Positions 16,905 to 24,260 of a stretch of 64,000 bases of DNA are shown here, piece after piece; within the stretch, counting starts at the first letter, position 1, and every line of letters starts with the position of its first letter. The notes beneath the pieces are model-generated. The model had not been told where the DNA came from and made no database searches. It was given only the letters and a program-made list of their open reading frames with translations. The translations under genes were made by a program, and so were the position numbers. The stretch spans positions 4,092,001 to 4,156,000 of the forward strand of contig NZ_CP034759.1 of assembly GCF_004295665.1 (NCBI RefSeq). The letters run 5' to 3'. This DNA comes from Litorilituus sediminis. GTDB taxonomy: Bacteria > Pseudomonadota > Gammaproteobacteria > Enterobacterales > Alteromonadaceae.

Positions 16905-18365
16905 TTAACTTAACTTATTTAAAATAGGTAAAATCTTATTTACCTTATCAAAGGTTTCTTGATATTCGCTATCAGCGGTTGAATCTGCCACTAAACCGCC
17001 GCCTGCCCAGCAATATATTTGTTTTTCAGACTCTTTTTGCTGACATATTAAGGTGCGAATGGTAATGCTGGTATCCATAGTACCACAGGCAGAAATATAG
17101 CCAATAGAACCACAATAGACGCTGCGTTTGTGAGGCTCTAATTCTTCTATGATTTCCATAGCGCGTATTTTAGGTGCGCCAGTAATAGAGCCGCCGGGAA
17201 AAGCACCACGGAGTAAATCCGTTGCTTGTTTATTCGTTTGTAATTTACCTTCAATGGTACTCACTAAATGATGTACCGCGGGGAAGCTTTCAATGTCAAA
17301 GAGCTTAGGTACTTTGACCGTACCAGCTTGGCATGATTTACTGATGTCGTTTCGTAATAAATCAACAATCATTAAATTTTCCGCTCTATCTTTCGTTGAC
17401 TTAGCTAACGCCTTAGCATTAGCTTTATCTTGTTCGAGGTCTGCACTTCTTGGCTTAGTGCCTTTAATTGGTTTGGTTTGTACTTTACCTTGTTCAAGCT
17501 TTAAAAAACGCTCGGGCGAGACACTTAAAATTGCTGTATTTTCTAAGCGAATAAAGGCAGAAAATGGCGCTTGATTGGCTTCTCTTAACGCTAGGTAAGC
17601 TTGAAACTCGTCACCTTGGTATTGTGCATTAAAACGCTGAGCAAGGTTAATTTGATAACAATCACCACTGAGTAAGTAATCTTGTACCTGATTAAACTTC
17701 TTGGTGTAACTTGCCTTATCCATATTGGCTTGCCAATCGCCTGTTAGCATAAATGGCTTTTTAACTTGCGCTTCAGCTTGTGTTTTAACTGGGAGGATGA
17801 GTGCTTTTATATCCGTTTCTATTTGCTTGCGACTTTCTTCTGGGCATAGCAAGTAAAAGCATTGGCTTTGCTTATCAAAAATAATGGCTTGGCTATAAAT
17901 ACCTAGCGCCATTTCTGGTAAGTTAATATCATTTTCAGCAATATTTGGCAGCTTTTCAAAACGCTGACCTAAATCATAAGCAAAATAACCTAGTGCACCG
18001 CCAGTAAAAGGCAAGTTATTAGCAGAAGGCTTACTTGGTGCTATAGCCTGTGCTTGTAACTGTTCAAGTAATGACAAGGGCTCTTGCTCACTTTGTATAG
18101 CGTGACCAGATTTCATTTCTTGAATGCGGGTGCTATTACCCTGTGTTGTTAGGGTAAAGTCAGGCTGCCAAACGATAATGTCAAAGCGGCTATCAATATG
18201 CTCACTTTCACAAGAGTCTAACCAAATCGCCCAAGCTTGATTGGCTAACTTGCTAAATACTGCTAATGGTGAGGTACTTTCAGGTAAAATTAATGGCTTT
18301 TCAGATAGCTTTTTGGCAGTTATTTCTAGGCCAAATTGCGAGAAAAAAGATTGCTTACAGGACAA
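16905..18365 (-). CDS. pabB: Aminodeoxychorismate synthase component I
   Basis: A 486-residue chorismate-binding enzyme. With a PabA glutaminase it makes 4-amino-4-deoxychorismate for folate. The N-terminal domain contains FTGGALGYFAYDLGQRFE. The chorismate-binding domain has SPERFLKLEQGKVQTKPIKGT, the PIKGT motif typical of PabB, then DLLRNDISK and FPGGSITGAPKIRAMEIIEELE. The start is uncertain: the frame is closed upstream by a TGA five codons before a TTG at 18365. A nearby ATG is out of frame and leads to a stop. TTG at 18365 gives a length normal for the family, so it is the best choice, although its ribosome site is weak. Confidence 0.9.
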   Translation of the reverse strand: MSCKQSFFSQFGLEITAKKLSEKPLILPESTSPLAVFSKLANQAWAIWLDSCESEHIDSRFDIIVWQPDFTLTTQGNSTRIQEMKSGHAIQSEQEPLSLLEQLQAQAIAPSKPSANNLPFTGGALGYFAYDLGQRFEKLPNIAENDINLPEMALGIYSQAIIFDKQSQCFYLLCPEESRKQIETDIKALILPVKTQAEAQVKKPFMLTGDWQANMDKASYTKKFNQVQDYLLSGDCYQINLAQRFNAQYQGDEFQAYLALREANQAPFSAFIRLENTAILSVSPERFLKLEQGKVQTKPIKGTKPRSADLEQDKANAKALAKSTKDRAENLMIVDLLRNDISKSCQAGTVKVPKLFDIESFPAVHHLVSTIEGKLQTNKQATDLLRGAFPGGSITGAPKIRAMEIIEELEPHKRSVYCGSIGYISACGTMDTSITIRTLICQQKESEKQIYCWAGGGLVADSTADSEYQETFDKVNKILPILNKLS

Positions 18366-18509
18366 GGTGTTCGTTACTCATACTATTCGCTAGTTAAATA
18401 GTTAATATCAGCCATAAGAGACTGGCAGCACTTTCAATAGCAGGTTATTATAGATGTTAGATTTATTATAACTTTCAACTCAATAATATAAAAGCTAATA
18501 GAGAGCACT

Positions 18510-20033
18510 ATGGCCATCATTAAACAACAAGATTTGATCGACAGCGTCGCTGATGCACTGCAATATATTTCTTATTATCATCCACTTGATTTTATCCAAG
18601 CATTAGAAAAAGCCTATCATAAAGAGCAAAATACTGGAGCAAAAGATGCCATTGCGCAAATTTTGATTAACTCACGTATGTCTGCCCATGGTAAGCGTCC
18701 AATTTGTCAAGACACAGGTATAGTTACTTGTTTCGTAAAAATTGGTATGGATGTTAAGTGGGATAAAACCGACATGACGGTTCAGCAAATGGTGGATGAA
18801 GGGACACGTCGCGCCTATATGAATCCAGATAACCCACTGCGCGCTTCTATTGTTGCAGATCCTGCTGGCGCTCGTAAAAATACCAAAGACAACACACCAT
18901 CAGTTGTGCATATTGATTTAGTTGAAGGTGGTGAAGTTGAAGTGATGATCGCAGCCAAAGGCGGCGGTAGTGAAAACAAAACTAAAATGGCGATGTTAAA
19001 CCCAAGCGATTCTATTGCTGACTGGGTTGTAAATACCTTACCAAGCATGGGAGCGGGTTGGTGCCCACCAGGTATGTTAGGTATAGGTATAGGTGGTACG
19101 GCTGAAAAAGCTGGCGTACTCGCTAAAGAAAGCCTAATGGAGCCTGTTGATATTCAAGAGCTGATTGACCGCGGCCCACAAAATGCAGAAGAAGAGTTAC
19201 GTTTAGAAATCTTTGAGCGTGTTAATAAATTAGGTATTGGTGCACAAGGCCTAGGTGGTTTAACAACGGTTGTTGATGTGAAAATTAACTCAGTACCAAC
19301 GCATGCAGCGTCAAAACCTGTAGTAATGATCCCAAATTGTGCGGCAACTCGTCACGTACATTTCCACCTTGATGGCTCAGGCCCTGCTGATTTAACTCCG
19401 CCTAAACTAGAAGAGTGGCCAGAAATTACTTGGGAAGTAGGTGAGAACGTACGTCGAGTTAATGTTGATGGCCTAACCAAAGAAGACATTAGCGAATGGA
19501 AAACAGGTGAAACGGTACTATTAAGCGGTACTATCTTAACTGGTCGCGATGCTGCTCATAAGCGTATTAGCGATATGTTAGCTGCGGGTGAAGAACTGCC
19601 GGTAGATTTTACTAATAAGTTTATTTACTACGTAGGCCCAGTTGATGCCATAGGTGATGAAGCGGTAGGTCCTGCTGGCCCAACAACAGCAACACGTATG
19701 GATAAATTCTCAGACATGATGTTATCAAAAACAGGCGTGTTAGGCTCAATTGGTAAGTCTGAACGTGGTCAAGCTACTGTTGAGAACATTAAAAAGCATA
19801 AGTCTGTGTACTTAATGGCTGTAGGCGGCGCAGCGTACTTAGTTTCTAAAGCGATTAAGAAAGCTAAAGTTGTTGCCTTCCCAGAATTAGGCATGGAAGC
19901 AATCTACGAATTTGAAGTAGAAGATATGCCAGTAACTGTAGCAGTTGATACTAATGGTGAGTCTGCTCACGTAACAGGCCCTGCAATTTGGAAAGCTAAA
20001 ATTGAAGAGTTAGACGCTGAGCTGAAAAAATAA
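18510..20033 (+). CDS. Class I fumarate hydratase (iron-sulfur type)
   Basis: A 507-residue one-chain class I fumarase of the FumA/FumB type. It catalyses fumarate-malate interconversion in the TCA cycle. The alpha-like region includes SRMSAHGKRPICQDTG (cluster Cys 66) and AAKGGGSENKTKM. The middle region has IPNCAATRHVHFHLDGSGP. The beta-like C-terminal part has LLSGTILTGRDAAHKR, YYVGPVDAIGDEAVGPAGPTTATRMD and the GKSERG motif. It is oxygen-sensitive in known examples. The gene stands alone with its own terminator, divergent from pabB. Confidence 0.93.
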   Translation: MAIIKQQDLIDSVADALQYISYYHPLDFIQALEKAYHKEQNTGAKDAIAQILINSRMSAHGKRPICQDTGIVTCFVKIGMDVKWDKTDMTVQQMVDEGTRRAYMNPDNPLRASIVADPAGARKNTKDNTPSVVHIDLVEGGEVEVMIAAKGGGSENKTKMAMLNPSDSIADWVVNTLPSMGAGWCPPGMLGIGIGGTAEKAGVLAKESLMEPVDIQELIDRGPQNAEEELRLEIFERVNKLGIGAQGLGGLTTVVDVKINSVPTHAASKPVVMIPNCAATRHVHFHLDGSGPADLTPPKLEEWPEITWEVGENVRRVNVDGLTKEDISEWKTGETVLLSGTILTGRDAAHKRISDMLAAGEELPVDFTNKFIYYVGPVDAIGDEAVGPAGPTTATRMDKFSDMMLSKTGVLGSIGKSERGQATVENIKKHKSVYLMAVGGAAYLVSKAIKKAKVVAFPELGMEAIYEFEVEDMPVTVAVDTNGESAHVTGPAIWKAKIEELDAELKK

Positions 20034-20055
20034 CAGCATCTAAATCACTCTATTG

Positions 20056-20080
20056 AAAAGCGCCTTGTGGCGCTTTTTTT
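20056..20080 (+). terminator. Terminator of fumarase gene
   Basis: AAAAGCGCC pairs with GGCGCTTTT around a TTGT loop, followed by further T residues, 22 bases after the fumarase stop. Confidence 0.85.
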
Positions 20081-20144
20081 ATATGTAAATATTATTTAAA
20101 AAGTTATGACAATTTATACAGTATTAACCAATTTTATTAGTTTT

Positions 20145-20177
20145 GTGTGAAAGAAGGAATAATTCCTCCTTTCACAC
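20145..20177. repeat. 33-bp inverted repeat
   Basis: GTGTGAAAGAAGGAA pairs with TTCCTCCTTTCACAC (14 of 15) around TAA. It lies between the fumarase terminator and the cassette-like array and lacks a T-tract, so it is not a standard terminator. Confidence 0.6.
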
Positions 20178-20334
20178 GTCAACCAGTTGGGCGGTTTTAT
20201 AATAAGTAATTGATAAAGCTTAAAAGAAGGCGTATTTTATACATTTTTAAAATCACGAAAGAAGGAAAAAGTTCGTGTTTAATTAAGGGCATTTTTTCTT
20301 CTAATAAGTAGTTATACAGACACGGAATTTAGTC

Positions 20335-20769
20335 ATGAATATTGTTCTAGAGAGTAGTTGGCAAGCACTTAAAGAAGTAGCATTTATGTTCGTTACTGGC
20401 TGTATTATGTCAGTTTTAACAATTTTTCATTTTGGCGATTTATCGCAAGCTTTTAACCACTCAGGATGGTGTTTTCTTTCTGTTTCATTGCACTTACTTT
20501 CAATCTTAGAGTTTATGGCTGGGTTTAATCAAAATACCGATAAAGATAATTTAAATCAAAAAGTTGGCGTTTCAATTAGTTTAGGTGGATTAGTTCTTAG
20601 TGTTCTCTTGTTAAATTTAAGTGTTACTGCAACTTTTGAAAATAAAGCAATATCCTTCCCATATTATTCAGCTCTATTGTGGGGGCTTATATCATTGGGT
20701 GTATTCAATAGGTTTATGTCAAGAAATATACTCTTACAACGTAAAGCAGGAAGAGTTAAATCCGTATAA
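20335..20769 (+). CDS. Cassette-like gene 1: small membrane protein of unknown function
   Basis: A 144-residue predicted inner-membrane protein. It has four hydrophobic segments, at about residues 13-31 (VAFMFVTGCIMSVLTIFHF), 44-60, 77-97 (VGVSISLGGLVLSVLLLNLSV) and 108-124. The tail is basic. No family is recognised. The stop codon lies inside the first element of an attC-like site (20764-20858), which is typical of integron gene cassettes, where the frame fills almost the whole cassette. No promoter or strong ribosome site is evident. Function unknown. Confidence 0.65.
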   Translation: MNIVLESSWQALKEVAFMFVTGCIMSVLTIFHFGDLSQAFNHSGWCFLSVSLHLLSILEFMAGFNQNTDKDNLNQKVGVSISLGGLVLSVLLLNLSVTATFENKAISFPYYSALLWGLISLGVFNRFMSRNILLQRKAGRVKSV

Positions 20770-20858
20770 CAAGTTGCTCAAACACAAAACGCTTGGCTTG
20801 CGCTCTTTTGTCGTTAATTCTAGCCTGCTATTTCGCGCTGATTAAGCGAGGCGTTATA
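20764..20858 (+). other. attC-like recombination site 1
   Basis: The segment begins GTATAACAAGTTGCTCAA and ends GATTAAGCGAGGCGTTATAT. The outer ends GTATAAC and GTTATAT are near-complementary. The inner arms TTGCTCAA and TTAAGCGA pair partly, with unpaired bases as in chromosomal attC sites. The interior has AACGCTTGGC, resembling the AACGCGTGGC found in Vibrio-type attC. It spans exactly from the stop codon of one gene to just before the next. Confidence 0.6.
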
Positions 20859-20871
20859 TGCCTAAAAAAGT

Positions 20872-21198
20872 ATGTTTGCAAAAACCATTATAATTCTGAC
20901 AATTGCTATTTTCTTTATTGCTTACTTAATGCCTGTAGCAAATAAGTCAGATTCAAAGCCTTCTAAAAAAGAAACGTGGCAATGTTTTTTCATTGGGCTA
21001 GTCGGTGCAGCATTAATTACACCAGCATTTTACAATTTAGTCATTATTCCCGTTGGAATTTGGTTTTTGCTATTTGCAGGAGGTTTAGTTCCTTGGTGGT
21101 CAAAATACAAAAAAGCGTTTGCCTATCAATGGGGAATATTTTTTGGTATTACTATTGGGTTAGCTGCGATATTTGAATATTTGCAAGGCGGCATATAA
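20872..21198 (+). CDS. Cassette-like gene 2: small membrane protein of unknown function
   Basis: A 108-residue predicted membrane protein with three hydrophobic segments: residues 4-21 (TIIILTIAIFFIAYLMPV), 40-70 and 84-102. A short basic loop (KSDSKPSKK) follows the first. A WW/KYKK motif lies between the second and third. The gene starts 13 bases after attC-like site 1, and its stop overlaps the start of attC-like site 2. This tight packing, the absence of a clear promoter and the unknown sequence fit an integron cassette. Function unknown. Confidence 0.6.
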   Translation: MFAKTIIILTIAIFFIAYLMPVANKSDSKPSKKETWQCFFIGLVGAALITPAFYNLVIIPVGIWFLLFAGGLVPWWSKYKKAFAYQWGIFFGITIGLAAIFEYLQGGI

Positions 21199-21293
21199 TA
21201 AGCTGTTAAATCAAGATGAAATACCGTTGGCTGTTGCTTCATCGTCGCTTATTTAAGCCAACTATAATTTGCCTATTAACGAGGGCGCTAGCC
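21192..21293 (+). other. attC-like recombination site 2 (degenerate)
   Basis: It begins ATATAATAAGCTGTTAAATC and ends TATTAACGAGGGCGCTAGCC. The arms GTTAA and TTAAC pair, and the interior has CCGTTGGCTG. The terminal core reads GCTAGCC where a functional site would have GTTAGCC or similar, and the first element reads TAATA rather than TAACA. It may therefore be recombination-impaired. Confidence 0.45.
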
Positions 21294-21307
21294 ATAAAAG
21301 GATGTTC

Positions 21308-21931
21308 ATGCAGAATAATTATAATATTCGTTTTCCAAATAGAGAATTTTCATTAACAGATAATGAACTCGAAAACTTTGGGGAAATGATCGGAATTAAA
21401 TGGAAAGTAAAAGGTAAATATTCAAAAGCTTTTTTACTAGATCTTTATTGTCATAATGAACTATATGGCATTAATCCTGAAGAAGTATTAGAGGCAATTA
21501 AAGAAGAGGAAAATAATAGTAAAATAGTAGGTATAAAGGCAGCAACAGAGTTCAAAAGGTTTCCACTAAAGGGTTTATGGCATAAGCACTATTATTCTGC
21601 TCGTTTTATAGCACAGAACATAAAAAACCAATTAGCCCGAGGAGGCTTAGAAAAGATAGTTAAGGAAGTTTTTGATCCTAAAATATCACCAGTGGCAACA
21701 AAGGAAATGATCGAAGAATTATCTTATAGAGTTGTACACGAAACATTGGACAAACGAAAAAATATACAAAAAATGACAGGTGAGTGGATAATCTTTGCAA
21801 AACATAAAGGTGAAAACTACTACCTTTGTATGGGGACTCACCACAATGAAGACCAAGAAATTAGAAAGAAGATAGAATTATTATGTTCACGAGAGTTTCC
21901 ATTTTTAAATGATATTCTTGCAACAGAATAG
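21308..21931 (+). CDS. Cassette-like gene 3: unknown soluble protein
   Basis: A 207-residue soluble, Lys- and Glu-rich protein. I chose the start at 21308 because AAAAGG lies six bases upstream; an ATG at 21302 and a longer in-frame start at 21269 (inside the attC-like site) are less likely. No family is recognised. The C-terminal part contains GEWIIFAKHKGENYYLCMGT, which looks like two adjacent beta strands, followed by HHNEDQEI. Codon use (many AGA, ATA and AAA) looks unlike the neighbouring core genes. Its position between two attC-like sites makes it the best preserved cassette of the three. Defence, toxin or metabolic roles are all open. Confidence 0.65.
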   Translation: MQNNYNIRFPNREFSLTDNELENFGEMIGIKWKVKGKYSKAFLLDLYCHNELYGINPEEVLEAIKEEENNSKIVGIKAATEFKRFPLKGLWHKHYYSARFIAQNIKNQLARGGLEKIVKEVFDPKISPVATKEMIEELSYRVVHETLDKRKNIQKMTGEWIIFAKHKGENYYLCMGTHHNEDQEIRKKIELLCSREFPFLNDILATE

Positions 21932-21935
21932 TTTC

Positions 21936-22036
21936 TGGATAACACAAGGTTGTTAATCGGACAATTTTCAGTTGGCTTTTGTTTGCGACTTACATATTCT
22001 AATTAACTATAAATAGCCGCTTAATTTAGCGCGGTA
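21936..22036 (+). other. attC-like recombination site 3 (weak)
   Basis: It starts GGATAACACAAGGTTGTTAATCGG and ends GCCGCTTAATTTAGCGCGG, with arms TTAATCGG and CCGCTTAA nearly complementary and an interior CAGTTGGCTTTTG. The distal core is eroded and overlaps the last bases of the converging metalloprotease gene. The TTGGCT signature is shared with sites 1 and 2. Confidence 0.35.
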
Positions 22037-22854
22037 GTCAGCTCAGTTACGTTTCTCGGTCTAGTTTTAATTCTTGCTCTTGCTAAGAAAAAAATGGCCA
22101 GTAACATTATGTAGATTGTTGCTGGCTCTGGTACTGATTGGGGCTGCTCTAATGTGCGTAAACCTAAAGTACGTGCAAGTGATTGCATATTAGTGTTGCT
22201 AAATGCGCGGTTTTTTAATCGCTCACCATTTGGCATTGAAGAAGGTGGTGCACCTGTTGCCATAACACCCCAAGCCGATTCTCCCGGGTTACTTTGAGCG
22301 CCATTTGGGTGACCAAGCGCTAATGCGTGACCTATTTCATGGGAAAGTGTACCAGCAATGGCATTGACTACTTCCGTTAAGTCCCAACTACCACCTGCAC
22401 TTGGTGAAAGCCAGTTAAATATATTATTTGAAAATACTGATCCAAAAATTGTATTTTGCGCAACCGTATTACTCGATACGCAAGCAAAACAGGCAACCCC
22501 AAAGCTACCTGATGAGCCAGAGCCTATTTGAATGGTATAGTGACTTGAATCTAGTGTTGAGACATCAGTTGAAACAGAGGCTAAGATAAAGTCGATATCT
22601 AACTGTTGGTTGTTGCCAATGAAGTCGTAATCGTTGCTGTAGTAGTCTTGACGTACAGCTTGTAAAATCGCATTAGTGACTGTGCTATAGCTTTCAGTTA
22701 ACCCTGGTGCTTGGCTTAGTTCAAAATTGTTTGTGATGTTGCCCCACATGTCTTGAGAGCCTAAGGTTTCAAAATCTAATTTAATAAGTAATGCATTGCT
22801 ATGAAAGCTGATGGACAGGCATAAGCATAAAAATAAGTTATTAATACGCTTCAT
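22021..22854 (-). CDS. PEP-CTERM zinc metalloprotease (metzincin-like)
   Basis: A 277-residue exported protein with a signal peptide at residues 1-22. A protease-like domain has the zinc motif HEIGHALALGH (His 172, Glu 173, His 176, His 182), and a Met-turn-like WGVMATG lies about 20 residues later, the arrangement of matrixin-like metzincins. The C-terminus is a PEP-CTERM sorting tag: VPEPA, a hydrophobic stretch (IYIMLLAIFFLARA) and Arg/Lys. Exosortase would cleave this tag, which links the protein to export with exopolysaccharide. No prodomain cysteine switch is obvious. The last residues overlap a weak attC-like site. A candidate sigma-54 promoter lies about 110 bases upstream. Confidence 0.85.
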   Translation of the reverse strand: MKRINNLFLCLCLSISFHSNALLIKLDFETLGSQDMWGNITNNFELSQAPGLTESYSTVTNAILQAVRQDYYSNDYDFIGNNQQLDIDFILASVSTDVSTLDSSHYTIQIGSGSSGSFGVACFACVSSNTVAQNTIFGSVFSNNIFNWLSPSAGGSWDLTEVVNAIAGTLSHEIGHALALGHPNGAQSNPGESAWGVMATGAPPSSMPNGERLKNRAFSNTNMQSLARTLGLRTLEQPQSVPEPATIYIMLLAIFFLARARIKTRPRNVTELTTALN

Positions 22855-22964
22855 TTTATCACTCCATTGATGGTTGAGTTGCTTTTAAGGATTGTTGTTA
22901 AATGCAAATAAAGCAAGTTGGGTAGTAAAACTTTTGAAATATATAACGTAAATTTTATTTTAAA

Positions 22965-22978
22965 GCCAATATCATGCC
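22965..22978 (-). promoter_or_regulatory. Candidate sigma-54 promoter of PEP-CTERM protease
   Basis: On the minus strand GG-N10-GC is present within CGGCATGATATTGGCTTT, close to the sigma-54 pattern TGGCACG-N4-TTGC. PEP-CTERM genes in other bacteria are controlled by the PrsK/PrsR sigma-54 system. Weak on its own. Confidence 0.3.
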
Positions 22979-23022
22979 GACTAAATTTCGTCTAGCGTTT
23001 ATTAAATATGGCAATAGCTAAC

Positions 23023-23949
23023 CTATGATTGCGCTATCATGTCTGTTAACCACTGTGAAAATGCTTGAACTGGTGCGTAATCGAGCTTGTCGTTTGGGGT
23101 AACTAAGTAATAGCCATTGTCTGTGGTTAGCGGTGTGCAGCAAACCTCAACTAATTCTTGTCGTTTAAGTTCGTTCTCAATTAAAAATTTAGGCAAGAGT
23201 GCAATACCTAAGCCCGCAATAGCGGCATTGGTGGCGATAGAAAATTGCTCAAAGTGCATGCCTTGTTTGGCTGAAACCTCAATATTATGTCGAGCAAACC
23301 ATTGTTGCCATGCATCGGGACGAGTAGAAATATGCAATAAAGGTTGCTCGGTTAGACTAGCAATAAACTTGCTTTTGTTTTCTGGGCTGCAATCTTTCGT
23401 TTTGATTTTTTCAAGTAGCGAAGGGGCGCATACTGCAACTGACTCTTCCGCCATTAAAAAAGTGCAATTAGCTTGTGCCCAATCGCCCTGACCAAAATGA
23501 ATAGCGCAATGTACGTCTTCTAATGAGAAATCAAACTGGCTTAATTTACTGGCGGTATTGATGGTAATGTGTGGATGCTTAGCTAAGAAATCTGCTAAGC
23601 GCGGCATTAACCAGCGCGAGCCGAACATAGGTAAAATAGCGATATTTAATACGCCGCCTGCGGGGTTGGTCATAATATTTAACGTGGCCGAACGAATACT
23701 ACTTAATGCGCTGTGAATATCTCTTGCGTAACTTTTACCTACTTCAGTTAAACAAATACTTTGTTTGTGACGATGGAATAAGGTGACATTAAGCTGCGCT
23801 TCAAGTGCATTTATTTGCCTAGAAATAGCGCCTTGCGTTAATGCTAGCTCTTTTGCTGCAGCGGTGAAACTGCCGGTTCTTGCTGCTGCGTCGAAGGCGG
23901 CTAGCATACTCGTGCTAGGAAGTAGTCGTTTAGATTGTGGCAAGCTCAT
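23023..23949 (-). CDS. LysR-family regulator, GcvA-like
   Basis: A 308-residue regulator. The N-terminal winged helix-turn-helix (about residues 14-72: AFDAAARTGSFTAAAKELALTQGAISRQINALE) is followed by a periplasmic-binding-protein-like effector domain with NIAILPMFGSRWLMPRLADF, a segment typical of the GcvA branch. It is divergent from the KamA-family radical SAM gene across 311 bp, so that gene is its most likely target. The effector is unknown. Confidence 0.9.
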   Translation of the reverse strand: MSLPQSKRLLPSTSMLAAFDAAARTGSFTAAAKELALTQGAISRQINALEAQLNVTLFHRHKQSICLTEVGKSYARDIHSALSSIRSATLNIMTNPAGGVLNIAILPMFGSRWLMPRLADFLAKHPHITINTASKLSQFDFSLEDVHCAIHFGQGDWAQANCTFLMAEESVAVCAPSLLEKIKTKDCSPENKSKFIASLTEQPLLHISTRPDAWQQWFARHNIEVSAKQGMHFEQFSIATNAAIAGLGIALLPKFLIENELKRQELVEVCCTPLTTDNGYYLVTPNDKLDYAPVQAFSQWLTDMIAQS

Positions 23950-24260
23950 GTGTTCGTTTTGAGATAAAAATTCTATTTACGCAGTGTACTAAAGCTTTAT
24001 AGGGATTTATTTGCTTTAGATCATTACCAAAGCTCATAACCTAGTGAACTAATATCGTTTGTAAAGGCAGCCGAGTTAACAAAAAATACCCGCATTAAAA
24101 ATAATGGCTCTAAATTGAATAAATTTGTTCTGTTATGGTGTTTTAGTGATATTGATTATCATTTAAAAGCTAGACAAATGCTGAAAGTGCAAATAGACAC
24201 TAAAGCGGCGCAAATTGGTGAGCTGTGGTAATGCCTTACAAAATATCAGGAGATTATTAA
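23950..24260. other. 311-bp divergent control region, LysR / KamA-family
   Basis: It contains a strong Fur-like box (24147-24161) and no coding frame. The KamA-family gene has a good ribosome site (AGGAG) at its right end. No clear LysR T-N11-A operator was singled out. Confidence 0.45.
24147..24161. promoter_or_regulatory. Strong Fur-like box upstream of KamA-family gene
   Basis: TGATATT-G-ATTATCA matches the 7-1-7 Fur consensus at 13 of 14 arm positions, the best match in the window. It lies 100 bases before the start codon of an iron-sulfur enzyme gene. Confidence 0.5.

Larger units (their letters stand above)
20034..20334. other. 301-bp gap between fumarase and first cassette gene
   Basis: It holds the fumarase terminator (20056-20080), a long near-perfect inverted repeat (20145-20177), and a 15-base intergenic motif (20228-20242) that recurs at 59377-59391. 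It may form the left boundary of the cassette-like region. No integrase remnant or recognisable attI was seen. Confidence 0.45.

Noticed and set aside
18361..18385. ATG start just upstream of pabB
   Set aside because: It is out of frame with the pabB product and reaches a stop within a few codons.
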